The notes: generated by a model not told the origin, from the sequence alone. Positions 1 through 12,203 are shown, counted from the first letter of the stretch. The stretch is DNA of 64,000 nucleotides from Linnemannia hyalina (GCA_019671135.1 JAHRHY010000009.1:682001-746000), one strand, 5' to 3'. Made by a program: numbers and translations.

Positions 1-1622
1 ACGCCAACGAGAAAATGCAGGATTCAGGACTGGAGACGCCGGAAGAGCTGACTCGACTTTTCGGCTCAGGATTTACGAAACTCCGATACCTACGACTGCA
101 AGGAGGCTTAGTCGATAACCAACTTTTGTACGCCCTTCTCAACAACTTTCCATCGCCAACGCCCACTCCACCATCGGATTCAACTCATGTGAGTTATGCT
201 GACGGATCGAGGTCGTTTGCGGAACCTAGGATTCGTTCCCCACCACCAGCACTGATTACCGAACCTTGCTGCCTGTCACAAGTGTTCTTGGGTCCTGGAT
301 CGGTTACCGACAGTGGCATAGAAAGGCTCATCGATGTCGCTGGAAAGACGCTCGAGGTGTTCACAGTGACGAGCTGTGTTGACGTTGGTGGAGGAGCTCT
401 GGCCAGTCTGTTGACCAAGTGTCCCAAACTCCGAGTTCTGGCAGTTCATCGATCTCTGGCTCGCGACAGAGAGTTGTTGGAAGGACTGGGAGTACCACCG
501 GAGAGCGCTGTACCAGGGCCCCAACAACATCAACAAGTGCACCCACTCCATCTTTTTCAATCGCAGCAGCAGGAGGAAGCAACCAACTCGAATGACAGTC
601 ATGATACCCCACCGCAAGTAATCAGGAAGACCATCGTTGCGCCACTGGAGCGGCTGGAGCTGGGAACAGTCAAGTTGACCAACACTGGGATCGCAGAGAT
701 CTTGAAGGCTACAGGGAAGACGCTGCGGTTCCTGGTACTGGAGACGCAACATTTCAACGACGGATTCTTGAGGAACGTGGTTTCTCCTTTGTGCACGCAA
801 CTTGAAGGATTGCACTTTGACGACCCGGAGCAGGTCCAGCGGCTTCAACAGCAGATGCAAGGTCTTGGATTCAGCGCAGGACGCCGTGGACCTCACCTAC
901 CTAGGAACCAAGTTGCGTTTGGTCGGTCAGGAAGATCATTTTATTCAGATCCCAGACATCATTATCGCTCGCAGTCTCAATCTCACCACTACCATTCGAC
1001 ATCTTTTCGACCTCAGTATCACAATGGACAGGAAGGTGTTTTCGGATCGACGACAACAAAGCGGCAAGGAGGAGGAGGTCGAGGTGATCGCTCGACCAAA
1101 GTGAGCGCCTGGTTAGGAGAAACTACGACGGATGAATGGGTGACCTTTGGCGATTGTGCCTTGTGGAGTAGCGCGGCATCTCCTGCAGTGTCGTATGACA
1201 ATGGCGGCGCCAGTGGTCCCCCAGGAGGTCGCTTCCCTCACCAGCATCGTCAGCACGGCCAGCCGCTGCACCAGATGTACCATAAACCGGCCATGGCGAT
1301 AGGGAATGCCTTTATCCATGGATTCAACCATCATCACAGCCATCAGGCAGCATCCAATTGGTTCCTGGGCGACTCTGACGAGCTTTTGGATCGACACCGA
1401 GTGGCAAGGGAGACGGTGGATGAGGTGCAAGAGGCGTTATCGAAACTGGAAACGTTCACTGTGATGGATTTGGATTTTGTTCTGGAGCGCAAGGGCCTGT
1501 ACGAAGCCCAGGTTTTGATGCAGAAGGATGATATTTGGGTGCAGAGCGCCGGATTCCGGGCGCTCCAGATGTTCTATCTGTGCTTGTTCCTGAGCACCAT
1601 CTACTTCAGCGTTTTTCGCTAG
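1..1622 (+). CDS. Leucine-rich-repeat (RNI-like) protein, 5' partial
   Basis: The frame is already open at base 3, before the first ATG at 15, so this is probably the 3' end of a longer gene. The visible 535+ residues contain irregular leucine-rich repeats typical of fungal F-box/LRR proteins (for example 'VTDSGIERLIDVAGKTLEVF', 'LTNTGIAEILKATGKTLRFL'). These are interrupted by long low-complexity inserts rich in Gln, His, Ser and Gly. No F-box is visible; it could lie upstream of the window. The last 20 residues (near ALQMFYLCLFLSTIYFSVFR) form a hydrophobic stretch ending at the C-terminus, which could be a tail anchor. The stop is followed after two bases by AATAAA (1624-1629), and TEL2 begins only 116 nt later on the same strand. 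Role unknown; substrate-recognition part of an SCF ligase is one possibility. Confidence 0.7.
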   Translation, partial: ANEKMQDSGLETPEELTRLFGSGFTKLRYLRLQGGLVDNQLLYALLNNFPSPTPTPPSDSTHVSYADGSRSFAEPRIRSPPPALITEPCCLSQVFLGPGSVTDSGIERLIDVAGKTLEVFTVTSCVDVGGGALASLLTKCPKLRVLAVHRSLARDRELLEGLGVPPESAVPGPQQHQQVHPLHLFQSQQQEEATNSNDSHDTPPQVIRKTIVAPLERLELGTVKLTNTGIAEILKATGKTLRFLVLETQHFNDGFLRNVVSPLCTQLEGLHFDDPEQVQRLQQQMQGLGFSAGRRGPHLPRNQVAFGRSGRSFYSDPRHHYRSQSQSHHYHSTSFRPQYHNGQEGVFGSTTTKRQGGGGRGDRSTKVSAWLGETTTDEWVTFGDCALWSSAASPAVSYDNGGASGPPGGRFPHQHRQHGQPLHQMYHKPAMAIGNAFIHGFNHHHSHQAASNWFLGDSDELLDRHRVARETVDEVQEALSKLETFTVMDLDFVLERKGLYEAQVLMQKDDIWVQSAGFRALQMFYLCLFLSTIYFSVFR

Positions 1623-1738
1623 GAATAAAAAAGCCACCAAAATGATTGCCACCATTTTTCACACCTTTATTATTTCGCGCTTGGCTCTCTCATGTCTTTG
1701 TGCGCCCAACCTAACCATAATCACAACCCACAACGACA

Positions 1739-4700
1739 ATGACCGACGCACGCGATTCGGAGGCGATCTCGGCGTACCTCTCCGACCTGCAGACTCAAGT
1801 CCGTGCTCCATCACCACCACTGTCGACAGTCATTCGCGTCTTGGCCGAACCTTTGTCCTTTCTCGGATTTCTGCATGCACCCTCGGCGAATGCGACGTTG
1901 GATTCTCTTCTCCCATCCTGGTCAGGACCTATCGAGCCCACAACAGCCAGGCGGATGTACTTTATTCAGCACCTGCTGCCAAACCACCTCGAGTTCATAC
2001 TGGACAACATCACTGTGGATTGGCTGAGCGCGCTACCTTCGGCTGAACAGACTGTCCTCTTCGACACCTTCTTTATACCAGCCCTGGCGACGCGAACAAC
2101 AGCTCCAGCAGATCGTAACTCGCGGGACTTTTCGGTGGCAACGGCGATGGCACTGGTTTCATTGCAGACATTAGTCGGTCGGATCAATCAGCGCTTTTCA
2201 GAGAACCACTCGTTTCTCAACAAGACTATCCTCAAGTTACTCAAGAGGCTGCTGGAGGAGTATTCGCTGTTGGATTATTTCAAGGCATGTTATAAGATCG
2301 GATCAACAGCAGGACCAGGATACTCACAACAATCACCAGCAACGATAGCAGTGGCTCAAGCAACCTGGGACTCGCTCCTCTCCAAGCTCTTTTCTATTCC
2401 GACCAGGATATCGAATGCGTTTGGAGCATCGAGACAGTTCTCGGGCAACTCGAGCGATAGGACAGATTTTGAAGAGTGTTTTCAGGAGGACTACTTTTTT
2501 GAGCAGCAGGCTGCCCAATTGCAGGAGTGCGTTAGTAGAATGGCGGATCTGGAAGAAGAAGAGAGGAAACTGCATGCCAAGGCATTTGGAGTTGTGATCG
2601 CCAAGCTTTTGCGGCTAGGTTTTGGACGTGAGTACTCAAGGGTTTGCTGGTCTGCGCTTGTTCAATCTCCCCTGTCACGGTTTACAAAGAGATGTTAACA
2701 CTTATATTATTTTCATTTTGGAAACCATAGGGACGCTTGTCAAATCGGGGGTGTCGACCCTTTGGGATAAGGATGCACCGGCAGATGCCCTGGGATGGAA
2801 ACTCGCATTGACAGCATCTACGTCAACGACAGCACAGACGTTTTTAACTGCGCTGGTTGAGTACCTCAATGGAAATCAGCTGGAATCGAATAGACTCTGT
2901 TCTTCAACGGAAAATATCACGGAGAGTTCGCGACAGGAAGTCCACAAGGCAGCTCATTTGCTGTTCTCACTAGGGTATGGAGAAAGAGCAGGAGCAGGGG
3001 AGGAGAGTGCCGATATGATCGAGGAGATCATCTTCCAGGGACGTGTCTACGGATCGGGAGTATTGCGTGCGTTGATCTGCATTCAGAGTGGCTGGCCCAC
3101 AGGTGTCAAATCAAGCAAAGGTAAGCGCCAGTCAATTGTCTTGCTGTTAGTTGTTTCCAGTAATACCGATTTGTGTACCTGAATGATAACATTTTTCTGC
3201 TCTCTCACAAACATTTAGATTCTGTACTCTCCCATACCTTCATGAGAGCATTGACAATTTGGTCCGACACAATGTTAGTAAACCATGCATCAATGGGATA
3301 CCAGAAGTGTAGGTCGCGCAGATTCGTGGTTTTCAATATTGAGACTCTGGCAAAGAACAAAGTATGTAGCCTACTAACTCATGGCTTTCCTTGTTTTTGT
3401 TTGATATAGATATATCCTATCAACTTCTCCTTATGATTGGATACTTCAACACCTCGACTCTTCTCGAAATGGACGCTATCCCTACATTTGGCAATGGAGT
3501 TGGTAACTGGCTGGAGCTCGAAGACTTTAAGAGGAAGCAGATTGGCTTGGTACGTTCACTCTGGAATGCAGCACGCTACTTTCCACGCCTTCACCCTGGA
3601 GCCAAATTTTCAGTGAATGATCACACCATTGACCATTGTTGTTATGGAATAATCTAGATTGTTGCAGAGGAATTCTCAAAGGCAGTGGACACTATTGGAT
3701 CGCCGGCAGATTTCGGATTGGATGGTGCCGACTCGGATGTCAAGTTTGCTCGGTCCCTGGTACAGCTCAAGGATGGCGCCCTCTCATATCGGCCCCAACC
3801 ACAGTCATCAAAAGGCGATACGACTGCTTTTGAAGGGAAGCATGCACAGAGCGTTCGTGGTTTCGATGCAACACGCGGCGGGGCACAGGTGTCAGAGCTG
3901 ACAGATTCAGATGACGACGAAGATCCAGATGCGGCAGCAGACGCGTTTCCTCGCTCTCACAGGCAGCTAAGCGACGACGAAAGCAGCGACGAAGATGACG
4001 ATCTGAGGCCATATGAGATGGAGTACGAGTCGGATCCTGATGAAGATATCGGAGCAGTCAGGAAACCCAAAGTGGCGCCTACTTTGTACCTGCGGGATCT
4101 CATTACATATATCCGAGCGGATGAAGATCGCGAAAAGACCGAAGTTGGGCTGCAAACGGCTGCAGAGTTGATCCGCCGCAAAGTCGGAAGTCTCGAGCTT
4201 GGTGAGTTGTAGTGTTGTTTTGATGTCGTGTCCATATGCCATTGTCGCGACGTCATACTGATACTATATTTTTGATCTCCTGGATGAATCTGTAGAGGAA
4301 CATGCTGAGGAGCTGGCGAATTCATTTGTTCATCTCCAGGACACGTTTGATACACCAAGCTTTTACAAGCTAAGGGAAGGCGCTTTGGTGGCGCTCGTTG
4401 TTTCATCGCCCTTGCTTGTTTCTGGGTAAGTCCTCATCTAGGAGGTCAACGCGCCATTGCAAAATCGAATGCGCACCAGGCCTTGATTAGCTGACGCATG
4501 TTTATATTATGATAGGGTTCTTACATTCCAATTCTATGAGAAAAAGAACTCGTTGGGCCAAAGGCTCAACATTTTGACCGCTCTTGTGCTTGGTGCCCAG
4601 GAACTCTCGGGGTTCGACCAATCAACACTTCCATTGTCAAAAGGGCAGTCAGGACCTAGCAGCAAGACTGGCAATCCAGCCACAGGATCAACTAGTTTGA

Positions 4701-5571
4701 CAGCTCCTAGGCCAACATTCGACAACATCACTTCAACCATCTCCCTGGCAAGGACGCGTCGGTTTTCTCAAAAATCTAACATTGAGGCTAATCGTCCTGC
4801 ACCCAAGGCGAATGCGTTTGCAAACCTGGCGCCGACGTTCTTGGGTGGTCTTTTGGGTCGATGGGGCGGCAACCGTGGCGCAGGAGCTGAGCGCGGTTAT
4901 GACGCGCTTCAGAGGGCGCCTGCCATGTTGCTCAAGAAGTTTGTCGTCACCCTAGGAGTCCTTGTGCACTATTCAGGTATTGTGGAATGCATTTAATATC
5001 GCAGTTGGTTGTTGTTGCTTGCGGTGCGTAACTAACGTTATATGGTTATAACATTCTCTCGTTAGGAAACTCGCCGCATTTGCTGCCGATGACAAAGGAG
5101 TTGTTCCAATTTTTACTCGCTCTGCGGTATCATACTCCTCCCAGTCAACCCTCGCCGAACTCGTTTGGTGGCGTCAAATCGCACCCACCAACTATGGCTT
5201 CCCTCTCTTCGATGCTATCCGGGACGACATTGGCGACACCCACAATCACGTCCCTCAAACTGCCAGGTGAAGCAGGATCTTCTTCGAATATTACATCCTC
5301 CTCGTCACCCATCGCTACAGGCGTACCATTGAATGCAGACTTGGTTGAGAGTTTGCTGTTTGGCCTCTTGATCCTTGTCACTCCTGCCTCGGGTACCTTG
5401 TCAGATGATCTGCTACTGCACGAGTTCTATGTGGAGATATTGGAGACGCAGCAGTGGGCGATGGAGCTGTGGGATTCGCAGAAGCTGGAGCAGGGTAGTA
5501 ATGATAAGGCCAGGATGTACTGTGCGGCACTTTTGCAGCGGTGTTTTGAGCTGATGAAGGTGTCTATGTGA
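1739..5571 (+). CDS. TEL2: Telomere length regulation protein TEL2 homologue (TTT complex)
   Basis: Exons 1739-2627, 2731-3120, 3219-3308, 3410-3549, 3658-4201, 4296-4425, 4516-4976 and 5066-5571 give 753 codons plus stop with consistent phases. TEL2 with Tti1 and Tti2 forms the TTT co-chaperone that works with Hsp90/R2TP to mature PIKK kinases (TOR, ATM/Tel1, ATR, DNA-PK type). Family features seen are the helical repeat start 'WSDTMLVNHASMGYQKY', the conserved C-terminal stretch 'FYEKKNSLGQRLNILTALV' followed by 'AQELSG', and between them an acidic Asp/Glu/Ser-rich linker (about 3900-4060) like the CK2-phosphorylated linker in known Tel2 proteins. Exon 3 ends at the GTAGGT donor at 3309; the GTATGT at 3362 would break the frame. 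An AATAAA lies at 5594. Confidence 0.87.
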
Positions 5572-6380
5572 ACCATGTCCTGACATCGATAAAAATAAAA
5601 AGGAAAACCTTGCGCTCTTTTCTTTGGTCGTTCGTCATATGCACTGAGCCCAGTGGCTGAGAAGAAAATTGGCCCGGGCGACAGATGGGTGTGAAGAGAG
5701 AAGGCGGTGCTTCTGCTCTGATTACTTTATCGTTGCCTACCGCCCAGATGGGTCTTAGGTCCACCCTCCTGTACTTCACAGAGGCAACGGTAACCCAGAG
5801 GAAGATCGACGATTAACAGAGAGTCGATCTCTATCTAGGCACCATCGCCCTGTGCCCCTGGTTTCGCTTTGGTGTTTCTCCTATCACCGATGACTTTGTT
5901 TGTCTCACTGAGTTGACAGAAATATTTTTGATCAAGAATAAAAGAAGGACATCGCAGAAGAAAAAAATAGGCAACAACCGTGTTGCAACTCGCATGGACA
6001 CCTCTGGCGATGAGGGGATAAACAAACATGGAAACGGTCTTTCCCGAGATGTAAATAGGCGGGTAGAAAGGAGAGAAGGCATTGTGAGGAATTTGTTATA
6101 ATACATCGTCATTCGAGACATGGGATATGTGAGTGACGAGAATAGAGGGGACAAGAGACGCCACAGCCCCTTTTCACAAAAAAGCACGCACCGGTCAGCC
6201 TGACCAGCCCACACTCGCCCTTTTTTTCTTTCTCTCTTCCCTTTCGTCTACCTTTTGCTCCTTTTCACTTCATAATTCTACAATCTCCATTCACACCAAC
6301 TAACGACACTCGACCGACACACTCAACTATCAGGACATCAGCACACAGATTACACTTGCAAGCAAAAGCCAACTTCGAAC
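5572..6380. other. Intergenic: TEL2 3' flank and KCH-like promoter
   Basis: About 0.8 kb with no supported gene. It holds the TEL2 polyadenylation signal (AATAAA at 5594) and, just before the next start codon, a pyrimidine-rich tract on the coding strand (about 6215-6275). That arrangement recurs upstream of other genes here. Short ORFs on both strands have no recognisable features. Confidence 0.5.
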
Positions 6381-8063
6381 ATGGAGGCGCCATTACCACA
6401 ACCACCACGCCAATTCCAAGGAGCTCCCCCTCCACCGTCCTCCAACTCCAACTCCAACTCCTATAGCTTCACGGCACCCCCAGCTCGAGTCGGATCGATC
6501 CTCCTCAGCGCATCAGCCATCACAATCCCCATCTTTTCCAAAGAGCTCGACCTCGCCTCCGTCGCCAACCCGCAAAAGCATTCCACCATTAAGCAATACC
6601 TCTTCGGCCTCCTCCTCTTTAAACCACTCCTCGCCCTCCTCCTCGATTGTTTTTCTCTCGTCTTCCTCTCCGCCTGGGTCCGTGGTTCGACAGGAAAGGG
6701 CAACAGTTCAGGATTGGTTATCTATGCCCTTGCCACGGCGGGGTCAATCGGGATCATGATCTATGGAGGATGGAGGGCGAGTCAAGTTCTGAGGAAAGGG
6801 AACATTCAAGGCATTTTTGTGACGAGGGAGGCGTATCGGTTTGTGTGTCTGACGAGTCGGGTCAAGTTTTTGTTCTTTGAGCGGGTTGGGCAGGGGTATG
6901 GGAAGCGGGATGCGCTCGTCTATTTTACTTGGTTTACGCTGAGAGGTAATTGTTTTGTTTGTTTGTTTTTGATTGTTATTGCGTTGTGAAAATGAGTACA
7001 CCCGTAAAAAGAAGGGCTGTAGTGTGTCCTCGTTCTTGGCACTTCTATTTTTTGTCTATCCTTCATCATCAAGTGTTCCATAATTTAATTGGCGTGTTTC
7101 GTACCTGAATATCCTGCGAAAAAAAAAATAGATTGGATGCAGCACCTCTTATGCGACCTCCCTCGTCTGGTCATCAACTGCACAATCCTCGGTCAAGTCG
7201 CCCACCAAAAATCACTCGTCAACCAAGGACTTCCGCCAACATTGAACATGCCAGAGCTGACAGGACTCACTCACTTTGTCCTAGCGTGTAACATCATGCT
7301 ACAGTTGTGCAACCTGTTCCAGTTTCTGAGCGCTCTGGTCGTGTTTGTGATGGTCCGTAACGGCAAGTTGATATCACTGAGGAAGGATGAGTACTTGCAT
7401 ACCTACTGCCAGCGCAACTTAAACGTCAGGTAAGAGACATTTTTTTTTTGTTTTTTGTTGGCGAAAAGTGCCGTTGGGATGCAGCTCATATTGTACATGC
7501 GCCTTTCCTCTGCTTAAAAATGACCAATATATTAATCAATTTTTTTTTCATGCACGTAATATAGGGTCGTACGGTTGTTCAAATTGGCAAAGACACCGGG
7601 AGGAGGAACAGGAGCACCGCTTCGGCAACACGACCAGTTGGCGCAGCAAATGGGACGGTATCGAGCGGACGAGGAAGCAGGAATCGGGCCAGAGGGAGGA
7701 ATCGATCTCTCACTCGCTTCACTGGCATGGGACACTGAGACCCAGGACGACGGTATCGACTACAACCATTATGCCTACAGGGCGCGGCCCATCTCGACTG
7801 GTCCACCTCCACGGACAGGAAGTTACAACGAAAGGATAGAGATGACGGAAAACCCTATATCAGCAACAGGATCTGTATCTGCAGTACCAGGGTCAAGTTC
7901 GACTGGAGCACCGCCACCACCGCCATCGTCGTATCCCGCACCTGTGCCTGGATCATTTTCATATGCACAGGTGCAGCACTTGCAGCGGATGCGGGAAAAG
8001 TATGGAGACAATAGAGAATTGTACGAACCTATGGAATGGAAACCACCTGTGCCAGGGGTGTAG
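6381..8063 (+). CDS. Kch1-like fungal potassium channel / multi-pass membrane protein
   Basis: Exons 6381-6945, 7132-7429 and 7565-8063 join in frame to 453 aa. A proline/serine-rich N-terminus is followed by hydrophobic segments at about residues 74-100 and 112-133. Then comes a conserved-looking block with an aromatic 'YFTWFTLRG' and 'LLCDLPRLVIN', and another long hydrophobic segment (THFVLACNIMLQLCNLFQFL...). The C-terminus is hydrophilic and disordered with a proline run. The pattern of 'W..LL..D.PR.VIN' after an aromatic motif resembles the fungal KCH family (S. cerevisiae Kch1/Kch2), which mediates low-affinity K+ influx during Ca2+ signalling. The family call rests on motif memory only; a generic vacuolar or plasma-membrane protein is the alternative. 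AATAAA at 8213-8218 is a possible poly(A) signal. Confidence 0.6.
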
Positions 8064-9283
8064 TCCTGTCGTCCCCCCACGGCAGAACCAACTCCAGCAA
8101 CAACAAAACAACAACAACACCTATTACCACAATAACAACCACAACAACACACAAGTAGATTTTTAGTCATAGTCAATTGACGAGGAGTAGGAGACGAGGG
8201 AGAAAATAGGATAATAAATAGTCCTTATCGTAACGCCTCGTACACGTTCAGCTCGGACAAGCGACAAAAACAATATGTACAACGCGCGTAGGCAGAATGG
8301 ACAATAGCGTCAAACAATCCGGAAGAATAAGTGAGAGCATATGGACGGTGGGATAATTCTTTGGTGCTATTGTTGGCAAAGAAGAGACCAGCTGCAGGGG
8401 TTTTAAATAAGAGCACTCGAGAGATGGGAAAACAATTGGATCATGGACTTGAGTGTATCACAAAAACAAGTTATACCTATTTTCCTATGCGACTCCTCAT
8501 GGCCTCGAGTTTGCCGTTGAACAATTATTTTCGTTTCCTTTTGGTATTGATTGGCGTTGGTCATCTCTCTTATCCCTTCGTTTTTTTTTTCTTTCGCACA
8601 AAACATAGAACACACAGAACACACACATACACACATCTTTGTTTCTTTTTCAGGTTAGGCAACCTCCTTCCGCCTTCTTACTTCACTACCATTACCACCC
8701 ATTGCATACACATTTCCTGCTTCCCTCTCTCTTCTCTCCCCATAAGTCATTTTTGTGGCATTCCTGTGTGCGTGTGTGTAACATTTGCTACAGGGGGTTG
8801 TTCTAGATCTGATGGACCCAGACTGCACTTTGGACAGCTCAATGGCTTGTCACTGTTGGAGCAATCGAAACGACAGGCAGTCCTTGAAAGCTGCTCCTCA
8901 ACTCGTCGGCACAGCTCTTAAAAATGGGTCGTGAGAGAGCTGAGAACCAGAACATTGTTTAAGAGCAGAGGCCTGTTTTAATAAACCCCCATCTGCCAGA
9001 CCGCTATGAGTAGTAAATGGTTCTGGTTCCAAGACAAGAAGACGAGAGGTGACTTGCTGCTACGCTGCGATCAAGGGTCGCCAAAAAAAAAACAAGAGTT
9101 GTTTTAAAAAGAAGTGCCACACGAGTGGTTCTCAGGAATCCAGACTGTGCAAGCGTTTCTGGGCTGCCCTTAAGATCTGGAACGACCCTCACATTTGCTG
9201 AGGATGAGTGAGTATTTAGTAATTATTAAAAACTGAGGCACAGCGTCTTTATTATTTTTTCTTATATACATTGTCGTTTGCTT
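8064..9283. other. Intergenic between convergent genes
   Basis: About 1.2 kb of 3' flank for the Kch-like gene (plus) and the F-box gene (minus; TTTATT at 9248-9253 is its likely poly(A) signal read on the minus strand). It starts with CAA-rich low-complexity sequence (about 8090-8155). One 196-codon plus-strand ORF (8331-8921) is rich in CT/AC simple sequence and looks spurious. I see no RNA gene. Confidence 0.5.
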
Positions 9284-11374
9284 TCAGGGCTCTCGTTCAT
9301 CCTCGTCAGAGTCGATATAATCTTCATCCAGCTCCTGAGAAGACCCACCCATTGCAGCCTTAGCAGCAAGGATCTCTGCAGAGTCATCATAATGCTGGTA
9401 TTGGCTCCCCACCGTCGAAATCCCATGCTCCTTCAAAATAGGCATAAACACAACCGGCCACGAAAACTCCGTATTAACCTTCCTAATCATCCGGTCCGGG
9501 ATACTGAACCCTCCCGACAACTGCTTCAAATTTTTCCAGTTCCCTAGAATCCATTCCACCTCCTTGTGTTGAACCTGCGTGTGCCCGTTCCAGAAACAGA
9601 ATTTTTCAAGAAGCGTCAAGTTGGAGAGGTGGTGAAGACCCAAGTCGAGTCGTAGGGGCAAGGAGATGATTCGGTAGGCGGGATGGTTAGGGTTGAAGTG
9701 GGTCGTGTGGCCGGGTATGCCTGGGGTGGGGGGGTAGCCGATGGAGTGAGGGTTGAGCATGTCGAATTCTCGGAGGCGGGTTAAGGTACTGAAGCGTTTG
9801 TAGACGGCTCGACAGGCCTGGCGTTCTTGTTTTGTCAGGCGTCGGGTGGGGCCGTTGAGTGTTGGAGGGGAGACAGGGTTTGGGAGGTCTGTGGGTGGAG
9901 GGATGGCAGTGGCAAGGTTGTTGGATCCTACTTCTGCTGATAATCCTGTTCCTGCGGCCGTAGTAGATGTAGGATCCTCTTCGATGCGGAGGTTATCAAA
10001 GTCCATGTCGATCACTATGATCCATTCCTGGAGTCCCTGACAAGCCCAAGGTTTGCTCTTGATGATATCCCGACCCCTTATGACCTTGGCCTTGATTCGT
10101 TCCAGACTGGGACAAGACTCAAGCACTACAATGACCCACTCGCTGGCACGATGTGCCGCAGAGAGTGTCAAATCGATCGTCTGGATGGTCGAAAAGTGAC
10201 GAGTCCGAAGCATTTCAAACGACCCCGGCTGGATAGAGTTGTGGACAATATCCAGACGACGTAGAGGTTGCCGTGCAGAGGTCAGGATATGGAGGTGGTT
10301 TTGGTCCGAGATCCAGTTGCAGTGTCCACGAATGGTGATCGAGTCTAGATGCGGCCAGGCCGTGGGCGAGTCCGGGGTGTCGTCAAAGGCGTCCATGAAA
10401 GGTTGGGTTGGGAAATGGCGATGCCGATCAAATATCCAGGTAAGGGTCCGGAGAGAAGGGCATGGGACGACCAGCCAATGTAATTGTGAGAGTGGATGGT
10501 AGCAAGTTAGGTAACGGATCGTCAACTCCTTGAGTTTGGGGAACCGAGGTGGGAGGTCTGGAGGAGGGAGTGCTCGTCTTGTCGGTGCGGCTGCTTGATA
10601 GTTATTGTTGGAGGTGTTGTTGGTAGCAGAGTTGTAAGACCCCCTTTCCTTTTCCTTTTCCTTATCCTTGTCCTTGATAAGCGATGAGGGTATCCAAGTC
10701 AGGTCCATATCGACATCCTCCAGTTCCAACGCCTCCAGCCGCGCACTAATAGTCCAGAACGCCTTCAAATGCTTCCCACGGATCTTGCACCGCACAAGAC
10801 TTAGTGACGTCAAATTGAGATGCTGCGTACACGCCAAAATCGGGTTCCAAACCGGCTGCCCTGGAGCCGGCTTCTCCAACTGCGTTTTCCAATTCTGCAA
10901 CGACAACGAACGCAAGTCGGGCCGGTTCTGTCGCAAGAGGGCCTTACAACTCTTCCAATACGTCTGATCGCCATGCTCGCCCACCAGCGGAATCCCCTCA
11001 ATCGACATGGTCTCAACCCGATTACACCCCGGACCGAAAGACGAGAACTGCTGAACAGACTCGTGCTGATGGATCGTCAGACAGCGCATCCAGGGGGCTC
11101 GGTCCTGGAGGATCGAAATCAGTTCCTGAGTATCCCGTTCGAGTTCGTTGCTTTCAAAGAGGTGGCGGAAGGAGATCTTGCGGGCCAGGGGGGTCTTTTC
11201 GCGGATGAGCCGGAGTTGTTCGATGGTTAGGCTGAAATGAAGGTCATTCCAGACGAGAGGCGAGAAGGCGTTGTAGAAGATTCGGCAGACGAGCGAGCAG
11301 GCGAGGACTTGGTCTGCGTCGAGGTAGAGGCCAATCCTGTACAGGATCTCGGGAAGCTCGAGTGCGAGAGACAT
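9284..11374 (-). CDS. F-box / leucine-rich-repeat protein
   Basis: A single uninterrupted reading frame of 696 aa. Residues 1-45 form an F-box ('LELPEILYRIGLYLDADQ', then 'LVCRIFYNAFSPLVWNDL'), the Skp1-binding part of SCF ubiquitin ligases. The remainder is an irregular LRR/RNI-like array ('LNLTSLSLVRCKIRGKHLKA', 'RFPKLKELTIRYL', 'LRRLDIVHNSI'). A Lys/Glu-Asp charged stretch and an Asn-rich patch lie near residues 235-265. The C-terminus is acidic (EDYIDSDEDEREP). The likely job is substrate recognition in ubiquitination; the substrate is unknown. Such F-box/LRR proteins are expanded in Mortierella-type fungi. The absence of introns is unusual in this window. The upstream region on the coding strand is CT-rich. 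Confidence 0.82.
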   Translation of the reverse strand: MSLALELPEILYRIGLYLDADQVLACSLVCRIFYNAFSPLVWNDLHFSLTIEQLRLIREKTPLARKISFRHLFESNELERDTQELISILQDRAPWMRCLTIHQHESVQQFSSFGPGCNRVETMSIEGIPLVGEHGDQTYWKSCKALLRQNRPDLRSLSLQNWKTQLEKPAPGQPVWNPILACTQHLNLTSLSLVRCKIRGKHLKAFWTISARLEALELEDVDMDLTWIPSSLIKDKDKEKEKERGSYNSATNNTSNNNYQAAAPTRRALPPPDLPPRFPKLKELTIRYLTCYHPLSQLHWLVVPCPSLRTLTWIFDRHRHFPTQPFMDAFDDTPDSPTAWPHLDSITIRGHCNWISDQNHLHILTSARQPLRRLDIVHNSIQPGSFEMLRTRHFSTIQTIDLTLSAAHRASEWVIVVLESCPSLERIKAKVIRGRDIIKSKPWACQGLQEWIIVIDMDFDNLRIEEDPTSTTAAGTGLSAEVGSNNLATAIPPPTDLPNPVSPPTLNGPTRRLTKQERQACRAVYKRFSTLTRLREFDMLNPHSIGYPPTPGIPGHTTHFNPNHPAYRIISLPLRLDLGLHHLSNLTLLEKFCFWNGHTQVQHKEVEWILGNWKNLKQLSGGFSIPDRMIRKVNTEFSWPVVFMPILKEHGISTVGSQYQHYDDSAEILAAKAAMGGSSQELDEDYIDSDEDEREP

Positions 11375-12203
11375 CCCGGTAAGAGAAACCTTTTTTTATG
11401 TCTAAATAGCTGATAGAGATGAAGTATAGAGGGGAAGGAAGGTTGTTGAAGGGTAAAAGAGTGTAAGAAAGGGGAGAGGGGGGTAAGAGAAAGAAAGGGG
11501 TTTGTGAAATGAGAAAAAGAAAAGAAAGCAACACAACGTAAATAGAAAAAAAATTATACCTTCCCTTTATTTGTTTTTATTTTCCAGGCCGGATTGGGTC
11601 GAGAGGGTCAGTGCTGGTGGAATGACAGGTGACTGGTGTTTGAACTGCGGCATTGGACACAGCAAACAAGGGGAAGAAGGGGGTAAGGATGTGATTTGTG
11701 TGCATGCATGACTCACACTGACCTTTTGCAACTGGAGGCTGTGAACATTAGCATGTATTGTAATTGGAAAGAGCTTTGCCTCCAGCTTTTGAGCAAGGAG
11801 AGTGACACCAACCAGAGTCACAAGAAACGCCACCAACCGCATGCAAAAAGAAGACAGGGACGAACATTGCCTTTCCAAACAAGCACCACAAAAACATTAA
11901 CTGGAGCCACGCTTGCTGCCTTTTTTTTTTTGCCTTCCTTTCTATAACCTTTTTTACCCCTTGCTTTCCCCTTTCGCGCGCCTTTGTACCCCAAGGGAGA
12001 TAAGCGCTCAAAGCACCCAAAACTCTAATAAAAGCTCTCGAAAGCATAGAAATTGCGTTCAAAGAAGGCTGCTCAGCGTGCAGAACATCGGCCGTCAAAG
12101 TGTCCCACCCTACCTATATTTGAACGCAATCCCCCATTTCTTCCTGCTACCTGTAGGTTACACACAGTTCGAAAAAGTATTTAATTAAATATCATTGTTT
12201 CCC
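11375..12203. other. Intergenic: F-box gene promoter and TYW1 3' flank
   Basis: About 0.83 kb. Positions 11400-11530 are almost pure purine on the plus strand, so they form a polypyrimidine tract upstream of the F-box start on its own strand. Nothing else recognisable; short ORFs only. Confidence 0.5.

Noticed and set aside
3309..3361. Alternative TEL2 exon 3 ending at the GTATGT donor at 3362
   Set aside because: It leaves phase 0, which meets a stop in exon 4; the GTAGGT donor at 3309 restores the frame and the conserved Tel2 sequence.
8331..8921. 196-codon plus-strand ORF between the Kch-like and F-box genes
   Set aside because: Rich in T- and AC-repeat sequence, no motif, starts and ends without splice or promoter logic.
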